Shown: positions 36,401 to 39,825 of the stretch, piece by piece
How positions within the stretch are numbered: position 1 is the first letter of the stretch
How the letters are laid out: every line of letters begins with the position of its first letter
Assembly: GCA_965208385.1 (NCBI GenBank)
Contig: CBDBOO010000024.1
Location: forward strand, 62,001-126,000
From: Endozoicomonas sp965208385
GTDB taxonomy: Bacteria; Pseudomonadota; Gammaproteobacteria; Pseudomonadales; Endozoicomonadaceae
Reading direction: 5' to 3'
DNA length: 64,000 nucleotides
The notes under the pieces: model-generated
What the model was told of the DNA's origin: nothing
Database searches by the model: none
Seen by the model: the letters and a program-made list of their open reading frames with translations, nothing else
Translations under genes and position numbers: made by a program

Positions 36401-37958
36401 GCTGGATGGATCGTTTTACCGGTACCGAACTTTCAGCTTGCTGATTTGCCCGTGATTCATCATTAATAGAAATAATATGATTCAAAAAAGCCAGTTCATT
36501 CCCGGATTCAGCGTCTATAACCAGAGTTTCCTGATCGCTGGTGACTACCTGAAGGATCTGATCCCTCTGCTGGTTTCTTTGGACTTTAAGCAGTAATGAT
36601 TCAACTTCATTTTCCTTCCCTAGATCACCCGGAGCAACTTCCAATAGCCATGAATATTCTTCCAATTGTCCCAGATAGGAAAGAAGCTGATCCAGTCGGG
36701 TCTGCCAGGTGTAATAAAGGGCTCTTCTGGTTAAACTCAGATCGGATGCTCTGATGGTCAGCCAGCTGGATTCTTCTCGCCTGAAAGCAAGGCTTCCTTC
36801 AGGCTCAAGCAGATATTCCAGATTCGCTGCAGCAAGGTCGGTTACATCCAGTTTCAGCAAGGTTGCCGTCAGTGTTTCGGCAACAAAATCCAGTCTGGAT
36901 ATTGTTGACAACTCTGACACAGGGTTCGAATGCAGTAGAACCGGTGATGCCGATTCAGCAGTAAGAACCTTTAATGCTCTGGCAGTATCACCCAGAACAC
37001 AACCTTTCAGGTCATTGAATCTGGCATTATATTCTGGCCAGAATGCATCGGGATTCAGTCGCTCATACAACGCCAGAGAAAAAAAGTGGAGAAGAATCGC
37101 AACACCACGATCAATGATTTCTCCATTGAAATCAGTATCAGCAATGCTCTGGTAGGAAAATGCTGTACTCTCCCTGTTCAGGAAACTGTTGTTTACAACA
37201 ATTGTTAACTGGTCGCCTGTCAGATAAAGGCCATTCCCCAGGGTTACCCGCTCGGATAACACAACCTGCACATTCCGGGTAATCCGTCCGGTCAATTCCG
37301 GTGTTATTAACAGCCGTTCTACAGCCTCGTTCAAAATGGTAATGGCATCCTGAAGTTCAGCTGGGGAATAGTATGAAAAAAGAGCCTCTGAAGCGCTGTT
37401 GATATAGGAATCCAGCACAAGGCTTAACTGATAATCCTGGTATTGCCAGCTCTTCTTGAAAAGCGGCCCATCAAGAGGAAGAAATCCCTGTCGCCTTAAT
37501 GACTGTTGATAGAAAGTCAGACTGCTATCAATAATACGGTTCGATATGCTTCGATGATAGTCAATGGAAAAATGATTTTCAGGGTACTCGGTAGTACCTG
37601 TGTAAACTTGCCCGTTTCCCTGTCGGGTGAAGGTCGAGTGTCGGGATAGCCCCTCCTGCCAAAAAAACTGCCCATCAGTGCCTACAGTACAGAACCAGGC
37701 TCTGCCAACATGATCGATCTGGGTAATAGAATGAGAAACGGTTAAGCGCAGTGTCTGATCACCCAGCGACATCGAGTTCATCAGCTCAACACCAAACGCT
37801 TCCAGAGCCAAACTGTCCTGCAGAAGACCGCTGCTATCATTGATAGTAAGACTTGTCAGTGCTGTATCGCTTAATAAATCCGTTAGTTTTTGTGCTAAAT
37901 CCCTACTGCTGAACCCCTGAAAATACAAGCGTTGAATGGTCTGTTCGGGAAAACTCAC
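12414..37958 (-). CDS. Giant RTX/large-clostridial-toxin-like secreted toxin (intact 8,514-codon frame)
   Basis: The frame is uninterrupted for 25.5 kb. In order it holds a variable N-terminal part, a basic RRTKR-Q site ending at Arg533, three homologous modules of about 1,400 residues (near 800-4950), and basic Cys loops at 2654-2662, 3964-3975 and 5131-5138. Then come a hydrophobic translocation-like segment (5317-5518), Gly/Asp RTX repeats (5614-6890), two LamG-like domains (about 7170-7350 and 7895-8090), a Thr/Pro stalk (about 8135-8200) and a C-terminal export region. The plan combines large clostridial toxins with type I secreted RTX proteins, and the downstream HlyB/HlyD pair supports that export route. 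The GTG start at 37958 is an artefact of a frame break; the gene really begins near 39825. Target cell and activity of the modules are unknown. No HlyC-type acyltransferase or C80 autoprotease was recognised. Confidence 0.85.
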   Translation of the reverse strand: MSFPEQTIQRLYFQGFSSRDLAQKLTDLLSDTALTSLTINDSSGLLQDSLALEAFGVELMNSMSLGDQTLRLTVSHSITQIDHVGRAWFCTVGTDGQFFWQEGLSRHSTFTRQGNGQVYTGTTEYPENHFSIDYHRSISNRIIDSSLTFYQQSLRRQGFLPLDGPLFKKSWQYQDYQLSLVLDSYINSASEALFSYYSPAELQDAITILNEAVERLLITPELTGRITRNVQVVLSERVTLGNGLYLTGDQLTIVVNNSFLNRESTAFSYQSIADTDFNGEIIDRGVAILLHFFSLALYERLNPDAFWPEYNARFNDLKGCVLGDTARALKVLTAESASPVLLHSNPVSELSTISRLDFVAETLTATLLKLDVTDLAAANLEYLLEPEGSLAFRREESSWLTIRASDLSLTRRALYYTWQTRLDQLLSYLGQLEEYSWLLEVAPGDLGKENEVESLLLKVQRNQQRDQILQVVTSDQETLVIDAESGNELAFLNHIISINDESRANQQAESSVPVKRSIQQLLRQTPENRRTKRQLDGDVLPDASSDQLLQGKEAIASIGYPEELIEQWRTYARDENILLVIGPVDPETGQAELLGIYRERSGDSLPDVDHVLAQHQALDSANPGRDGEQSDKVRTRWQLAIDRARLDLGVAADASLDATLEHLASYPETVLNELNRLAEVQGLGRILQTSEQLALADMNLRAAVFIAGDVDITATQGAQATSTTVRVFEQSPEIYSFLNRPYSDLAETRPRYPALDYILGDDVQIILRNRHNAENSLGRLVRNGVLPSPAIAEVPLSVPRVHAGEGLYYRAYGEGYSTESNGRDVILRVYPDGDHEPALTNARIVLDSSEYSDAVVDQRIPASRFQDDMDFASGLMVRGELNQAVLRYLSDAYPTERTLGPGEQLRIAIELKPELSFESTRVSINNEEGTVKLELGLSDIRSFPQTTVERTLSELYGASQALLLPEDTGNRVHAETAWNLDPGVVRQLGAEFGLSSTLNIHPVPMAQEPAYRTLVQNTLHDLTLLSGSDADFSFAFGELQSSGQLSGAVDQVFLWFKTNPDVSVDGFANTLLAYHEQLSGWRNQQDFRAAIGNSGYELLASRLMDSELVQEFSQQKERYEAGRYSVRGNDGLAEIIVGDDGQVHFALDPSEAPNAPSGTRVQFTVRDASGEHHHVFTVDNLSESLYSLFETDAGERFIVVRNGNDEGSFLITQLPDRKVFTETLDSEEQPLYDRVASLLDDGPARVETLEPDSARHSFIEREGTLYAVLESDDGSVLREVTDGSVVSAISGDESNLGPEFHYEFAPADTRYEFASTTEGEVLQVVSQDSDEYRVLEVPEEGTYYRRADPGQDYALLVNPEEADFESRQLIVEVGDSVPDSPYEGIEIRPSDSTGDVFSIRSAADAYQSRPDSDFNGRLYSTNLLDNRDRLLIYAADDYSPSPGVDTASVVETFTHRLRWLNTGAILPVDLDLDSGQGGEVSATSYNKLLDRSTVTSRPQTVGELYRTTGLLQTTGEIPGNGYLPIPQTADVLVVFVPPGSDQHGKVASYPAGPEGGGTFSLVYVDPEFGGAKGRNVDTQFLEFAAHQLLEANQQSAGFSLDVADRYQLENIMRLQLGQPLLEDTFIRASIEGDANTHLPVAQNHNPQTIGFEEEIHRYGVEFTLPPESSDQRYSLASTEGEQNGYPLWSITSDSRGDGGFLVEMVSAPVSRGDLDTNAHYKVRDLLYRTLSEVPDGETQDIRVFTDRFNRNLDAEFGDAHSEYRLVLASGYDDGDGIKNTALNRQRVGVQTNIAIDYRVIGDPLSGIDRAVSSGHYREVFLSAQQQARQWSNEIAATVNQGRTAADAIYTPSDHLRSLLTQFVYQEFITSLEKPGTFDKKIVDSLFRASTQDAVTAILDTDDVMALRDYRGQVGLDGIEGRTREAFNNTSRLVFNNPDASNILYTPELGQTVSELFDHAVNLRHNMDRFQLGKHKNSDTSWTRVDSGGRDQIKHQVFNPLSRAPIQYDPVSMNSFVVLEIRNGRHEYNKLSKSTPAESGLTGNLKLLQNPQSLASASESGVAEAFVRNYERAYGTQREGVRQSLPDLLENRINQLPAHSRQLLEEALLSGHRLRPLPVEPGNSIQALAMARSHLADALLGHRVQQAISNHENGDHVEGDLRVRISELSQLTERSRFDVVQFDGARVSVELDRSQSVHQSVFDSAPGRNPVIGAANDLSTELSRTGYAPVISDGQQKVFRITGRSGEQIGIPESRIIVNLDSYREAWVNNKLRPGQLQNDINHITRQNLEGEMGAFRRQLSSLNSNNSNNSNTEIAGRDVEFVLEPGLRPDQSRIEFPGSDSEQSIPVRIFLGTEDAGRSEPVAGLPRTSAASDRAINHLYGIALARGLDSTSEHYADSSQLIQQIWGIDSSELDGSGDRIGLTSSLNTVNIPEPDSVSGLYRQLVAAPELHNLQFFQGSAEDFENSLRLLHAKDIDTGGGTFVRDALARSFQYIAANPDAPEVASFARALLSHQKSLPSPELRKAFRADLGKENAQIIKNLFSAAEPKISQPFALISVQISRDQRSRGADDGLARVSHDQSASPVPHLIFDPAESAALPPSDFRERANAVVVNNRNENFYTIVDGQRRVTGIQVYKPENANANQVVDNLQGIRCRRQAGGSCITSVTLKKQEDVSSTLDDVRPIVDTPAELEARVYFVQNDVLYVVDGDLAFELPSGEVLGERGSSISLPSDVDTTSVRINLENGQAYQIIAVEGQESSQAIQLRSDDGLFRVNPGPDDLVEGTRYAVFDILNSRSGSPEPADASDVHGLAASSASTSTLVVPETGVDLDSAVSAVQAVESDSGTTRSYTAMALLGNDYQNSHIVFLVPSDLDSDTLSRFRNYLAGFLENTSTGQSLLQTLNDAEGYARPASFSELVAGSIDGELPESARVVIALDSSEAFEGISESSIYNPASVDDGDGSLVVLTVDPTAKVADPEQQIQYRSRLTEVLKDLVVAGKNVAGDTEIFDSSSVEADIRVELDLPAVFSRTDKNDLTSDPNPVRLGFEQEVRGHFFFLNDQPLPDDEYVRTSLASTAERINGFPLLDIQADRVKGAAYIEMITGPLATADYDDSDFFAARDIFLDVVNDIGPDEKRTFRSIIEEYNRRIDVHFESSDSLYRLNLADNVPDSLSLNRGLKGSERKSTNNHYNLAIEYETLGDPFARTRDLFFGLREEFRNSQILGIELADRLTTAQSGSSEPVILPKIRSLITQMIFQEFYKSSQGIQANGEVPKETLEAVFRTGTADVVTAILSKTEIEVVSDFNRVQLADAISIIVEQVRNARRLETTPENRESIKSTVQRSVDNTFRDAVALRKSEGRAFQISTLDAHEYVTPLPDSRDVISPGGLHTASRIGVVENAGRHFIVAEVRRSRHPLFMALAGASPVAAGLEGRLQLMQDARSFGVSPAATADFLDNLPSFYRDYPGLETFPNERLEEKLRLLTDSGRDQVERHILSVDAQYFQSQERAYAAVKLVENRLVQVVQSLDAGMSVPILAVARVQELQRRLGYFTPELTLPSGEVIKVDVRAGASVYTTHFEGAESGNTTGRTLVLSGRNDLEFAQQHKSYKIAEGDYDEAVFELRLPELGDDDLGVRIGVDLEAYRQRQIESELRPLQLQDDLVRTSRSLQRKDVISFLRDLKRLLRKRGVNDPAAVLIELRPDRKLVESRLIVPDSDSDSDLGADSEHLKIEIGTADKPPRPSFELAVKQLFAAALINGYQDEGVTEEVTRYFGLDQGASVDVSPGEPLGLDSGLKLVQLPSDTDTVYHTLVGDVSHDLSIRPGFSEDFSLALKQLFNTDQSLLQSQLRAAVEYARQNADNVVDTGELIEGISQYYQELKQQGSESRAELADRQFRQILGEQNLEYLLEYGQASIDEDSLQTLVTMKEELAADPVRTGQVDGLAETIVDSEGGQYNLLSAAEGLGAGCGSSKRKRQAGCSPDSRSVPGDEPEFVIVKLEGEERSILERTPFNVVVEEGSDQYQLAVRIRSGDDSENSYLVIKTDVITNDLPPINNLADRLKVIDAADSENYQFIRRENGDLFLVTDQTMDGSYNARKLQTANIQTVLENPDAHLDPVVSLNLVDSDDTTLVIRNSNTGILGQWVDAVLTTDGRLFNYVIGLNPDGQQLHHSITPSESQEVINVLHLYDVENQADPGRAYLDTASSPPRHSSPEGLVRVTSTVESTLASRLMLADRVQSDGRLVTFIDPKFQSVGFYAPPEFSASIRGDPARNDIIRAVYDFLEKTPQGQAVLDTLEQASIDEARRPATARDLVNKGVVDTAGKLAIPEYVKLLVVLDVDPDESTARSQRFVTGDEATFSVVHVDPTLNDAIGQRSQLHEASSIFPLVRDAALAVAPDHSLALQTDNSHYESDVRTALKLPDIDPVPINDVPLRASSEKLAVQESFGNVLVRRGGATASDNTFSDPGAYFVVRTIDGRLVLDTSPASDADYVTDIDVAVARGIATEAFATVLNRLADQPDVTIRQVIDGYNAEITKTYLNPGFLLIDPLELSEQFSVAHRIPESDVTTRGKFTADIQVDYHLIGNPALGIDQFTGQDAPLFLAIQLEAQRLVQTLPGESTANLRSLFTQFIYQEVQRARAGDVQLNFRAGLADVVTGILTNNEIATLESWLNRNSVTDVSVQLQDAINTAYKKTYGETFSDIPVAIGLERQVQDGLHEAISARKANGSQFLFPDTGQYEVTVDLAGRERVINLGALDSDTREPVAQAGDRRFIRISSDQLPESWVNRFSGVEDAGFEGVLESLRNIPPTEERFWSTVVKKLDGLSDSGHSLATLELIFDENFRKTDGDVVRSAFLNQVTARPLALDGSGSEITRSLRTHIAQALMGDILSAAGQTLVETIPDIGLTQLTPYVGDAEFNVVLRNGKVVNIEFDHTLKADASYMLPLEGDGRIIIGSEDHTSYSGEIINQFLKVAKGEAPETLTRAQVIAVDLRNVDGGLLPDGKPPGSPGDVSLRPARILAFETIKRVELSISSADRLDIQSAGFRARSARFEKSGNTQQQQYWSDLSDLYGRRADNLRQKAANGIAIIQYHIDDIRSVALDISKEQLQRRLDGLLEDADLPEPDRANIADLLSSRCRRQAGSCGASKTSIDALDSVNDQIDSALKIEDLASLREAVLNDRRPPDFSEADWPAFRDEFKKLETERYGTVAIESLQDNPAFIQKLTASLSEVIIASNGQYTPLEALDYALDSIKSEPGVSANDIDRLRQHLLDNPEFRQQLNDVSNIDSGLKKLEAAGYQSSPGGGIGLKGIKARLAKAGDSKVARAIDRFSNSKYVQGGQVLIGATQAIIGFVHTSVALQNLRELDEHLSLETKALGYTGIALGYAGSVFGILTTVNRVSLTLTNVSDNGAGAVGLILGLGAKQSARTARFVSVVGGIIAITAGIFAVGTNIAAAEDARKAGNTELQIFFGIQASLDAVGVVLDIASLVFDFIFPPAAFIIDIVSQLLVIGQTVMALFIPPPNAKQVWDAMGKSDGFRDMLANYAETYSKQGYSAFKYRYSADDFLLQKGFSRNLKTLQNEYSVNLEGNEEGNEKGIAIISDVDKAYDDEGTEKDDYYRAVKGSFKGRAGNDYIEFTTEDGIGHGGGGNDLLIGGRYQFGGDGNDDLRDSLGDIAQDGGEGDDRLSPGTGVSISTGGPGRDRLQMPGVATWDWQNRYWSTFQSGLKYSPALEGLYLFSFDMESGRLDNSMHSVLENLGLVFNPLINESPPELSALEEIFNIRTLANVRVNFNPTEAAENRWVPDTSIGTEPNRIFTAGRRHIEDNRSASGHSRNLPEERYMMPYTTRDSYDSLNQAYASFQNKVRSRPAEIIEEYGALSALYEDQLADGEFVEGLYSAGSTTAYKVGKANVAIAQKRTVYEVYYQTDDDIEYQEEREEEGRSYSATSVLSRRKDDLYHFAAHRDYYAMEVYQRYDGHWYHKSKPNWCHFWSTCHQSKCKRQRRINRPADYIRDHEVWTGNLYISSDTLYFVAAGVEDDRSWGNREASSGPVLLSFQLDELIFSASRSQVAAFYASFIDILRTEGTITGIEEVVLSPFGSQVWGDSGNNLFIARNSRNYMDGRGGNDVFLIGHGFDIAFGREGNDHFEIVRGRHVIDGGPDYDTVSFSQRKDRNKGTHITLISEQMLYQGEIDVEGNGVYANIERFILSDDDDTVIGDDENTVFLLGGGHDEIDAKGGNDQIVSNSGHATVWLRSGQNQVILRGGTLTLHGGTEPDNILIADSITDGSSLDGAGGHDILGTWKREQFRLSYNDCHECFELIVDLSNQTLEVLRTARDSDYCRETQYVRISTDFHDGTEQFIDFDLTSEIAPVPWKSGTTTLTFDEALPAILDGTSISYAKAKNDFRSGCQNKLFFHSHKINVPSVTLDLSVARNFEEVRDSSGDDTLIGDPDANTRFVTSTGHNILSDEGGDNNYYLGMGSHDISGGNNTDTLIYLTSTVPVYDDEPFIKFQRTGIDVDWAMGTVQQNWESVEYYPTVSYGWLVYDEDSTRIQYRNFQDTFSSIEVIQGTEGSDNVMGSERGETFVTGGGNDRIEMEGGDDVVIISSPWGDRRKLIDGGPDNNVLVFSYPDPLPVWIDLNRQIMRIGTGSINLVWRFNALVLTPQADIAYGNENSNSITTKEGDDQIFTRQGDDFVTVGAGIKMIHGGAGQDTVDYSFWVPEEGFPLGLVIRLEESSATGQCPDDEAEVLAESAGSGEGSSESPEPCAIGGVYRSISDAQGITVLEKKDHLISIENAEGTAGADSIYLNEQVSGIAIGGDGNDQLTAYQGNSRLYGESGNDVLYLGGLKGQLGTTSVGGAGYDQHFGSPGVDQLIADIDADYLEGRDGGDYYKVDWSAAGTVIFDNSLDNSLILSGQGLTLEQLRLQLSEDYLELSILRLADEGEKVFVTIKLDALEPRVRDDGSLVSDHFVVSLIRQFGYLRIIDTDAGRDKDYSSGSGDGSSSDSDIIFDEILLQNQLQSYVENQLTRDLRLDNVLEATISEPQQMGDIGNDNIFLLLVPRAEGVDVEPVFSLYGEQGNDDLSVLLPNDYSLNDSDDLISDGFYRQVRLYPGAGNNQIFVTKAAKSSVVFDPGNNQYNKILFEDINAGGVEYTSFIPLSFSPDQPDLIIHGTPETVIGHGGFDHAVAFSHHSQWLELPEQFSGGAMSFSSWIQVPGNTNTTVTIAEFTEGAGRDFFSIEILEGRDLQVSVSDADTDNLVTEKITDFFTTNSPTSLQWFHLVITVDHAGSMIIYRNKENIFSAVVPVLERTIRSQNRLGGSLLSEDIREEFLILDSVILSEKVLTTDQVEQLFQSDSGIVIEFSSCQGPFLSINNWPDYLEFIDGVIYEGQDVIRQVIVNGVTDFGSEYKDQVMVRNIELPIDERFDKFEVYHDNGVISFGELASTVIHELFILPVTDDLVLFRQVGNNLVVYILPPAETIDHFSVAKISDRILLRDYFDPKVNSFDRIEINGRRLYNADIWNHSDDFPNEFAILKNAEVADVRFLPDNNRVSLYLADSDNLLRIRMEYLYPFIIESLNSDTAYELQLFSSRVTADQLNEFEEFTSGDVRYSNTGSEHENHALLNLVNQPSVTLSWEQLRSIASITEAFLISWYKNLIDSEEDVTFAQIEKHLSSKEIFEATGGVSRVVGTIDILDGDHAFIKAGSDLNDIIRVSDTSLVFAQNGNDIVDVDSLGWKYLHGGGGEDSLRYSGDRGASIDFSSGEISSSGTERILFDDFEAAIWNSDEQGTITGSVQSELFQIEKGSVALRPGGGTDKIVLTTGAALDLEVHPGDQMVQIHGSVDSLVSSIHFPTLSPFEPYISECYKPLPFSMEGSGSESGSSGSGDHGNQSEVSLSDRIGLSQDDSGSTLWHFRHNQGKHSERVRLQGEIRNIETGGNMTVAFELSRVRRPSAEIPIVSLVKFSESSDGSVFELSLQGVHNSASALVVRITNEQGNSDTLSVMDFVHRHDNVHVLVSMNDAGLVTVYKNGQEMARKDLPILEKGYRENNIIAGRDDRGYGFAGYIGSFSLFNEQLSASTAHLIAESTNGLLTRISLPEQDIGINIINTEPQFVVFSDQSQLSLAEFHEMNHGEVIGDIRMDTSSVPTPTTTVTSEIFLPVTPLPVPAIPTSIIPTPVPTPHSTIVEMIQPTISPTISVDPVDFFNRINFGIEETVERSSQGPLVTPTISPVLPVFDDDEDIVGDGNIFFITDRYCSTSVNTQTSSIILPTPTPSAPPVTNCNLNTIGYDTIQFQVELAVNETAIVELNDHGLGKQIQTSNGHTWHFLTINNIYWNSTSEVTIYGNNEDNRVHIYRGNSTFHSGKGHGFFAVTSQLATLNTLYYNRGDGEKAFFNSLAGNEGGSSSEAIQRVIFGSGINFDDLLVFDEGAVDGLTIYVWPESGSQEVYVEDIRDSIIISEKNSVFEFDSVVVTGLNELVQATANFLCPLDDVENCSTAEKLINPSYHQQYSAIVGNLMGA
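13690..14275 (-). other. LamG/concanavalin-like domain 2 of giant toxin
   Basis: Strands include MTVAFELSRVRRP, VHVLVSMNDAGLVTVYKNGQ and YGFAGYIGSFSLFNEQLSAS, again in LamGL order. It is followed by a Thr/Pro-rich stalk (about 13370-13550) that would hold the C-terminus away from the body. Confidence 0.65.
15900..16445 (-). other. LamG/concanavalin-like domain 1 of giant toxin
   Basis: The region FDHAVAFSHHSQWLELP, then MSFSSWIQVPG and WFHLVITVDHAGSMIIYRN, ending VLTTDQVEQLFQ, follows the usual LamG/LamGL strand order. Such domains bind glycans or proteins and could help attachment. Confidence 0.7.
17290..21120 (-). other. RTX calcium-binding repeat region of giant toxin
   Basis: Many GGxGxDxLx-like nonapeptides occur here (GRAGNDYIEF, GGGGNDLLIGG, GGDGNDDLRD, GGEGDDRLSP, GRGGNDVFLIG, GGDGNDQLTAYQG, GESGNDVLYLGG), in several clusters separated by non-repeat strands. 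In RTX proteins such repeats bind Ca2+ outside the cell and drive folding after type I export. Confidence 0.9.
21405..22010 (-). other. TcdA/TcdB-like hydrophobic translocation segment of giant toxin
   Basis: Residues about 5317-5518 are unusually hydrophobic, with several hairpin-like stretches (LGYTGIALGYAGSVFGILTT, FVSVVGGIIAITAGIFAVGT, FDFIFPPAAFIIDIVSQLLV). This resembles the pore-forming region of large clostridial toxins, which inserts in acidified endosomes. Assignment is by character and position, not by alignment. Confidence 0.65.
22545..22568 (-). other. Cys-loop basic site 4 in giant toxin (CRRQAGSC)
   Basis: SSRCRRQAGSCGAS has Arg-Cys-Arg-Arg before Gln, enclosed by Cys5131 and Cys5138. 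It lies about 180 residues before the hydrophobic translocation segment. Confidence 0.65.
26034..26069 (-). other. Cys-loop basic site 3 in giant toxin (CGSSKRKRQAGC)
   Basis: Lys-Arg-Lys-Arg before Gln is enclosed by Cys3964 and Cys3975, at the equivalent position in module 3. Confidence 0.65.
29973..29999 (-). other. Cys-loop basic site 2 in giant toxin (CRRQAGGSC)
   Basis: GIRCRRQAGGSCIT has Arg-Cys-Arg-Arg before Gln, enclosed by Cys2654 and Cys2662. It lies in module 2, between the HDL-type helix and the RPxS/T motif. Confidence 0.65.
36345..36377 (-). other. Basic proteolytic site 1 in giant toxin (RRTKR-Q)
   Basis: ENRRTKRQLDGD places an Arg-Thr-Lys-Arg furin-type motif ending at Arg533 of the intact frame. 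It is the only one of the four sites without flanking Cys residues. Confidence 0.6.
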
Positions 37959-38400
37959 CCGTCAGAACCAGTTGCGTTTTCGGAAGTTCTGTATGCTCAA
38001 CGGTTTCCCACAGATCAAAGGGCTCGTCAGACGAAGACGGCTGATACCAGAAAGAACGCCCTCTGAATTGATGCTGGAGATAGTGACTGGTCACAGCCAC
38101 ATTTCGCGAGGAATTCAACTGTACAAGGATCTGATGCCAGTAGTCATTCTGCTCATAATAATATTCAGAATAAGGACGATCATTCTCGTCCAGTGGCTCC
38201 CGGAGCTGACTCAGCTGAACAGGCTGGCCCTGAGATGTATCTGTTTGCCATTGTCTTGATACCGGATGATTCTCAGGAAGTCCGATGTAATTGTTTACCT
38301 TAAGCACTTCAACAATAGCTTCACGATACACTTCTGCACCGGTCGGAAAGTTGTCTTGCCAGCTCACCCCTTTCCCGGTCAGGGGAAAAAATCCAGGCAA
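37903..38400 (-). pseudogene. Giant toxin 5' fragment D
   Basis: Coding sense runs from about 38386 to about 37953 (PLTGKGVSWQDNFPTG... to LVLTGEF). The frame breaks at A4 (37950-37953, plus strand), after which the intact 8,514-codon frame takes over as PEQTIQRLYFQG. Removing one base here and at the three upstream runs gives 27,408 bases, which is 9,136 codons including the stop. Confidence 0.75.
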
Positions 38401-38932
38401 GTAAACCTAATGATAATGACTGTTGTTGATCATTCAGCGCATTGAACAGGCGAGAACTTTTTTGCAGTATCTCACTGTCGCTGAAAATAAGATTAAGGTG
38501 CTGCTGTCGGATAAAATCAAATCGATCCAGAACAATCTCTCGGGCTTTTCTGGCAAACAGACTGTCTGCGTTGCCCATCAAAAGATTATCACTGATGCGT
38601 TGCTGGCTCTGTCCAAAATAGAGTGATTCAGGAATAACCCCAACATCCACCAACGACTTAAACAATGGCTTGTCACCATAATTTTTTACAGCTTCATTAA
38701 TCCCATGAGCAGAACCAGGCTTTAGTAAATCCAGTTTACCCAAAAAATCAATGAAGCCTCCCCTGTCTGGCAAGGCAATGGCCTGTGCTCTTGCTGGAAA
38801 ACTCTCTTCCATGAAATCCAGCACTGCTGCCATTTTTGCTCCAGCAACCAGATCCCACAGGCAATCCAGATAATTCAAGCTCTGAAAAAACTGACTCATT
38901 GATGGGAGGCAAAGCGTCTGGACTGATAACAA
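38321..38932 (-). pseudogene. Giant toxin 5' fragment C
   Basis: Coding sense runs from about 38885 to about 38391, beginning QSLNYLDCLWDLVAGAKM. It would be the C-terminal part of the glycosyltransferase-like domain and a helical extension. The frame breaks at A6 (38386-38391, plus strand), where dropping one base restores AWIFPLTGKGVSW. No stop codon interrupts the restored sense. Confidence 0.7.
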
Positions 38933-39542
38933 GTCCGCCTCTCTTGGAAATAATTTCCAGACGAACCAGATCAGTTGCTGATTTCAAATCACCAAACAGT
39001 ATGGCTTCCTTATAGAAAGCAAGAAGTTCGTCATCGCTGTGCCAGAGAGAGGCAACATCCAGCGTCTGAATGGTTTCACCCAACATCTCATTCAGAATAT
39101 TCTCAGGATGCTGACTGACATAGATAATCTGTGTCAGTTCTCTCTCACTGAAATCAAAATTTTCCGCCATATAACGATGCACGGCTTCATCAAAACGAAG
39201 TCCATCAGAGTGCATCAGCGCTATGATACTTTCAGTAGCCTGCAATTGTCCCTGTCTGATACGTTCAGTGAGTGAGTCACGAAAACGATCGGGGTCTGTC
39301 GCTGTATTAAGTTCTGAAGTCGCCGAATCAATGATGGTTTTTTCAGAATGCTGGTCAGAGTAATCTGGCTGTCCTTCCAGAAAATAGCGGTGCCGTTCTG
39401 GCTCCGTATCCAGGCGATAATGGTCTCTTTTCAAGATCTGTGGGAGGTGCCAGCAATGGGATATGCAAAAAATTCGGTACAGGATTTTTAGAATTTTCCA
39501 GATACTGATTGATTTGCGACAAAACAGGCAGTGCAAATGCAT
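38748..39542 (-). pseudogene. Giant toxin 5' fragment B (glycosyltransferase-like core)
   Basis: Coding sense runs from about 39430 to about 38890. It contains LKSATDLVRLEIISKRGG followed by LVISPDALPPINESVF. This matches the pattern of TcdA/TcdB-type glycosyltransferases (ASDILR..ALKE.GG.YLDVDMLPG). The Asp and Arg of the xDLVR motif are kept, but the first Asp of the metal-binding DxD is Ser (S-P-D). The fold may therefore be weak or inactive as an enzyme. The frame breaks at A6 (38885-38890, plus strand). Fold assignment rests on motif pattern alone. Confidence 0.6.
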
Positions 39543-39825
39543 GAGTAAATGAATTTTTTACAGCATAGGATTCAATTATTATTTTCAGTCTGAGTATTAA
39601 GTTATAAGCAGTAAAACCAACACTGTTTTCGAGAAGTATAAATTCATTCAATAATAAAACTGACTCAAGATACTCAGATTCTTGTTGTTCAATGGGACTG
39701 AGGTGATCATCGCCGAGAGCCTTGAATGCATCTGGCGCTAATAAATTATACGAATCTGGAATTACGCCACCAGAACCGCTGGCATCACCCTCTCCGGTAG
39801 CTTCTCTGCTTAAGCGATTGTTCAT
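39355..39825 (-). pseudogene. Giant toxin 5' fragment A (true gene start)
   Basis: An ATG at 39825 with AAGGTG six bases upstream starts MNNRLSREATGEGDASGSGG, which is the likely real start of the toxin. The coding sense continues to about 39431, where a run of four T (plus strand 39428-39431) marks a frame break; the rest of the frame to 39355 is out-of-frame reading. No signal peptide is present, as expected for a type I substrate. The segment is mostly helical with no recognised domain. Confidence 0.75.

Noticed and set aside
12414..37958. A C80 (MARTX/TcdB-type) autoprotease domain inside the toxin
   Set aside because: I looked for the His/Cys pattern of C80 domains and did not find a convincing one. 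A profile search would be decisive.
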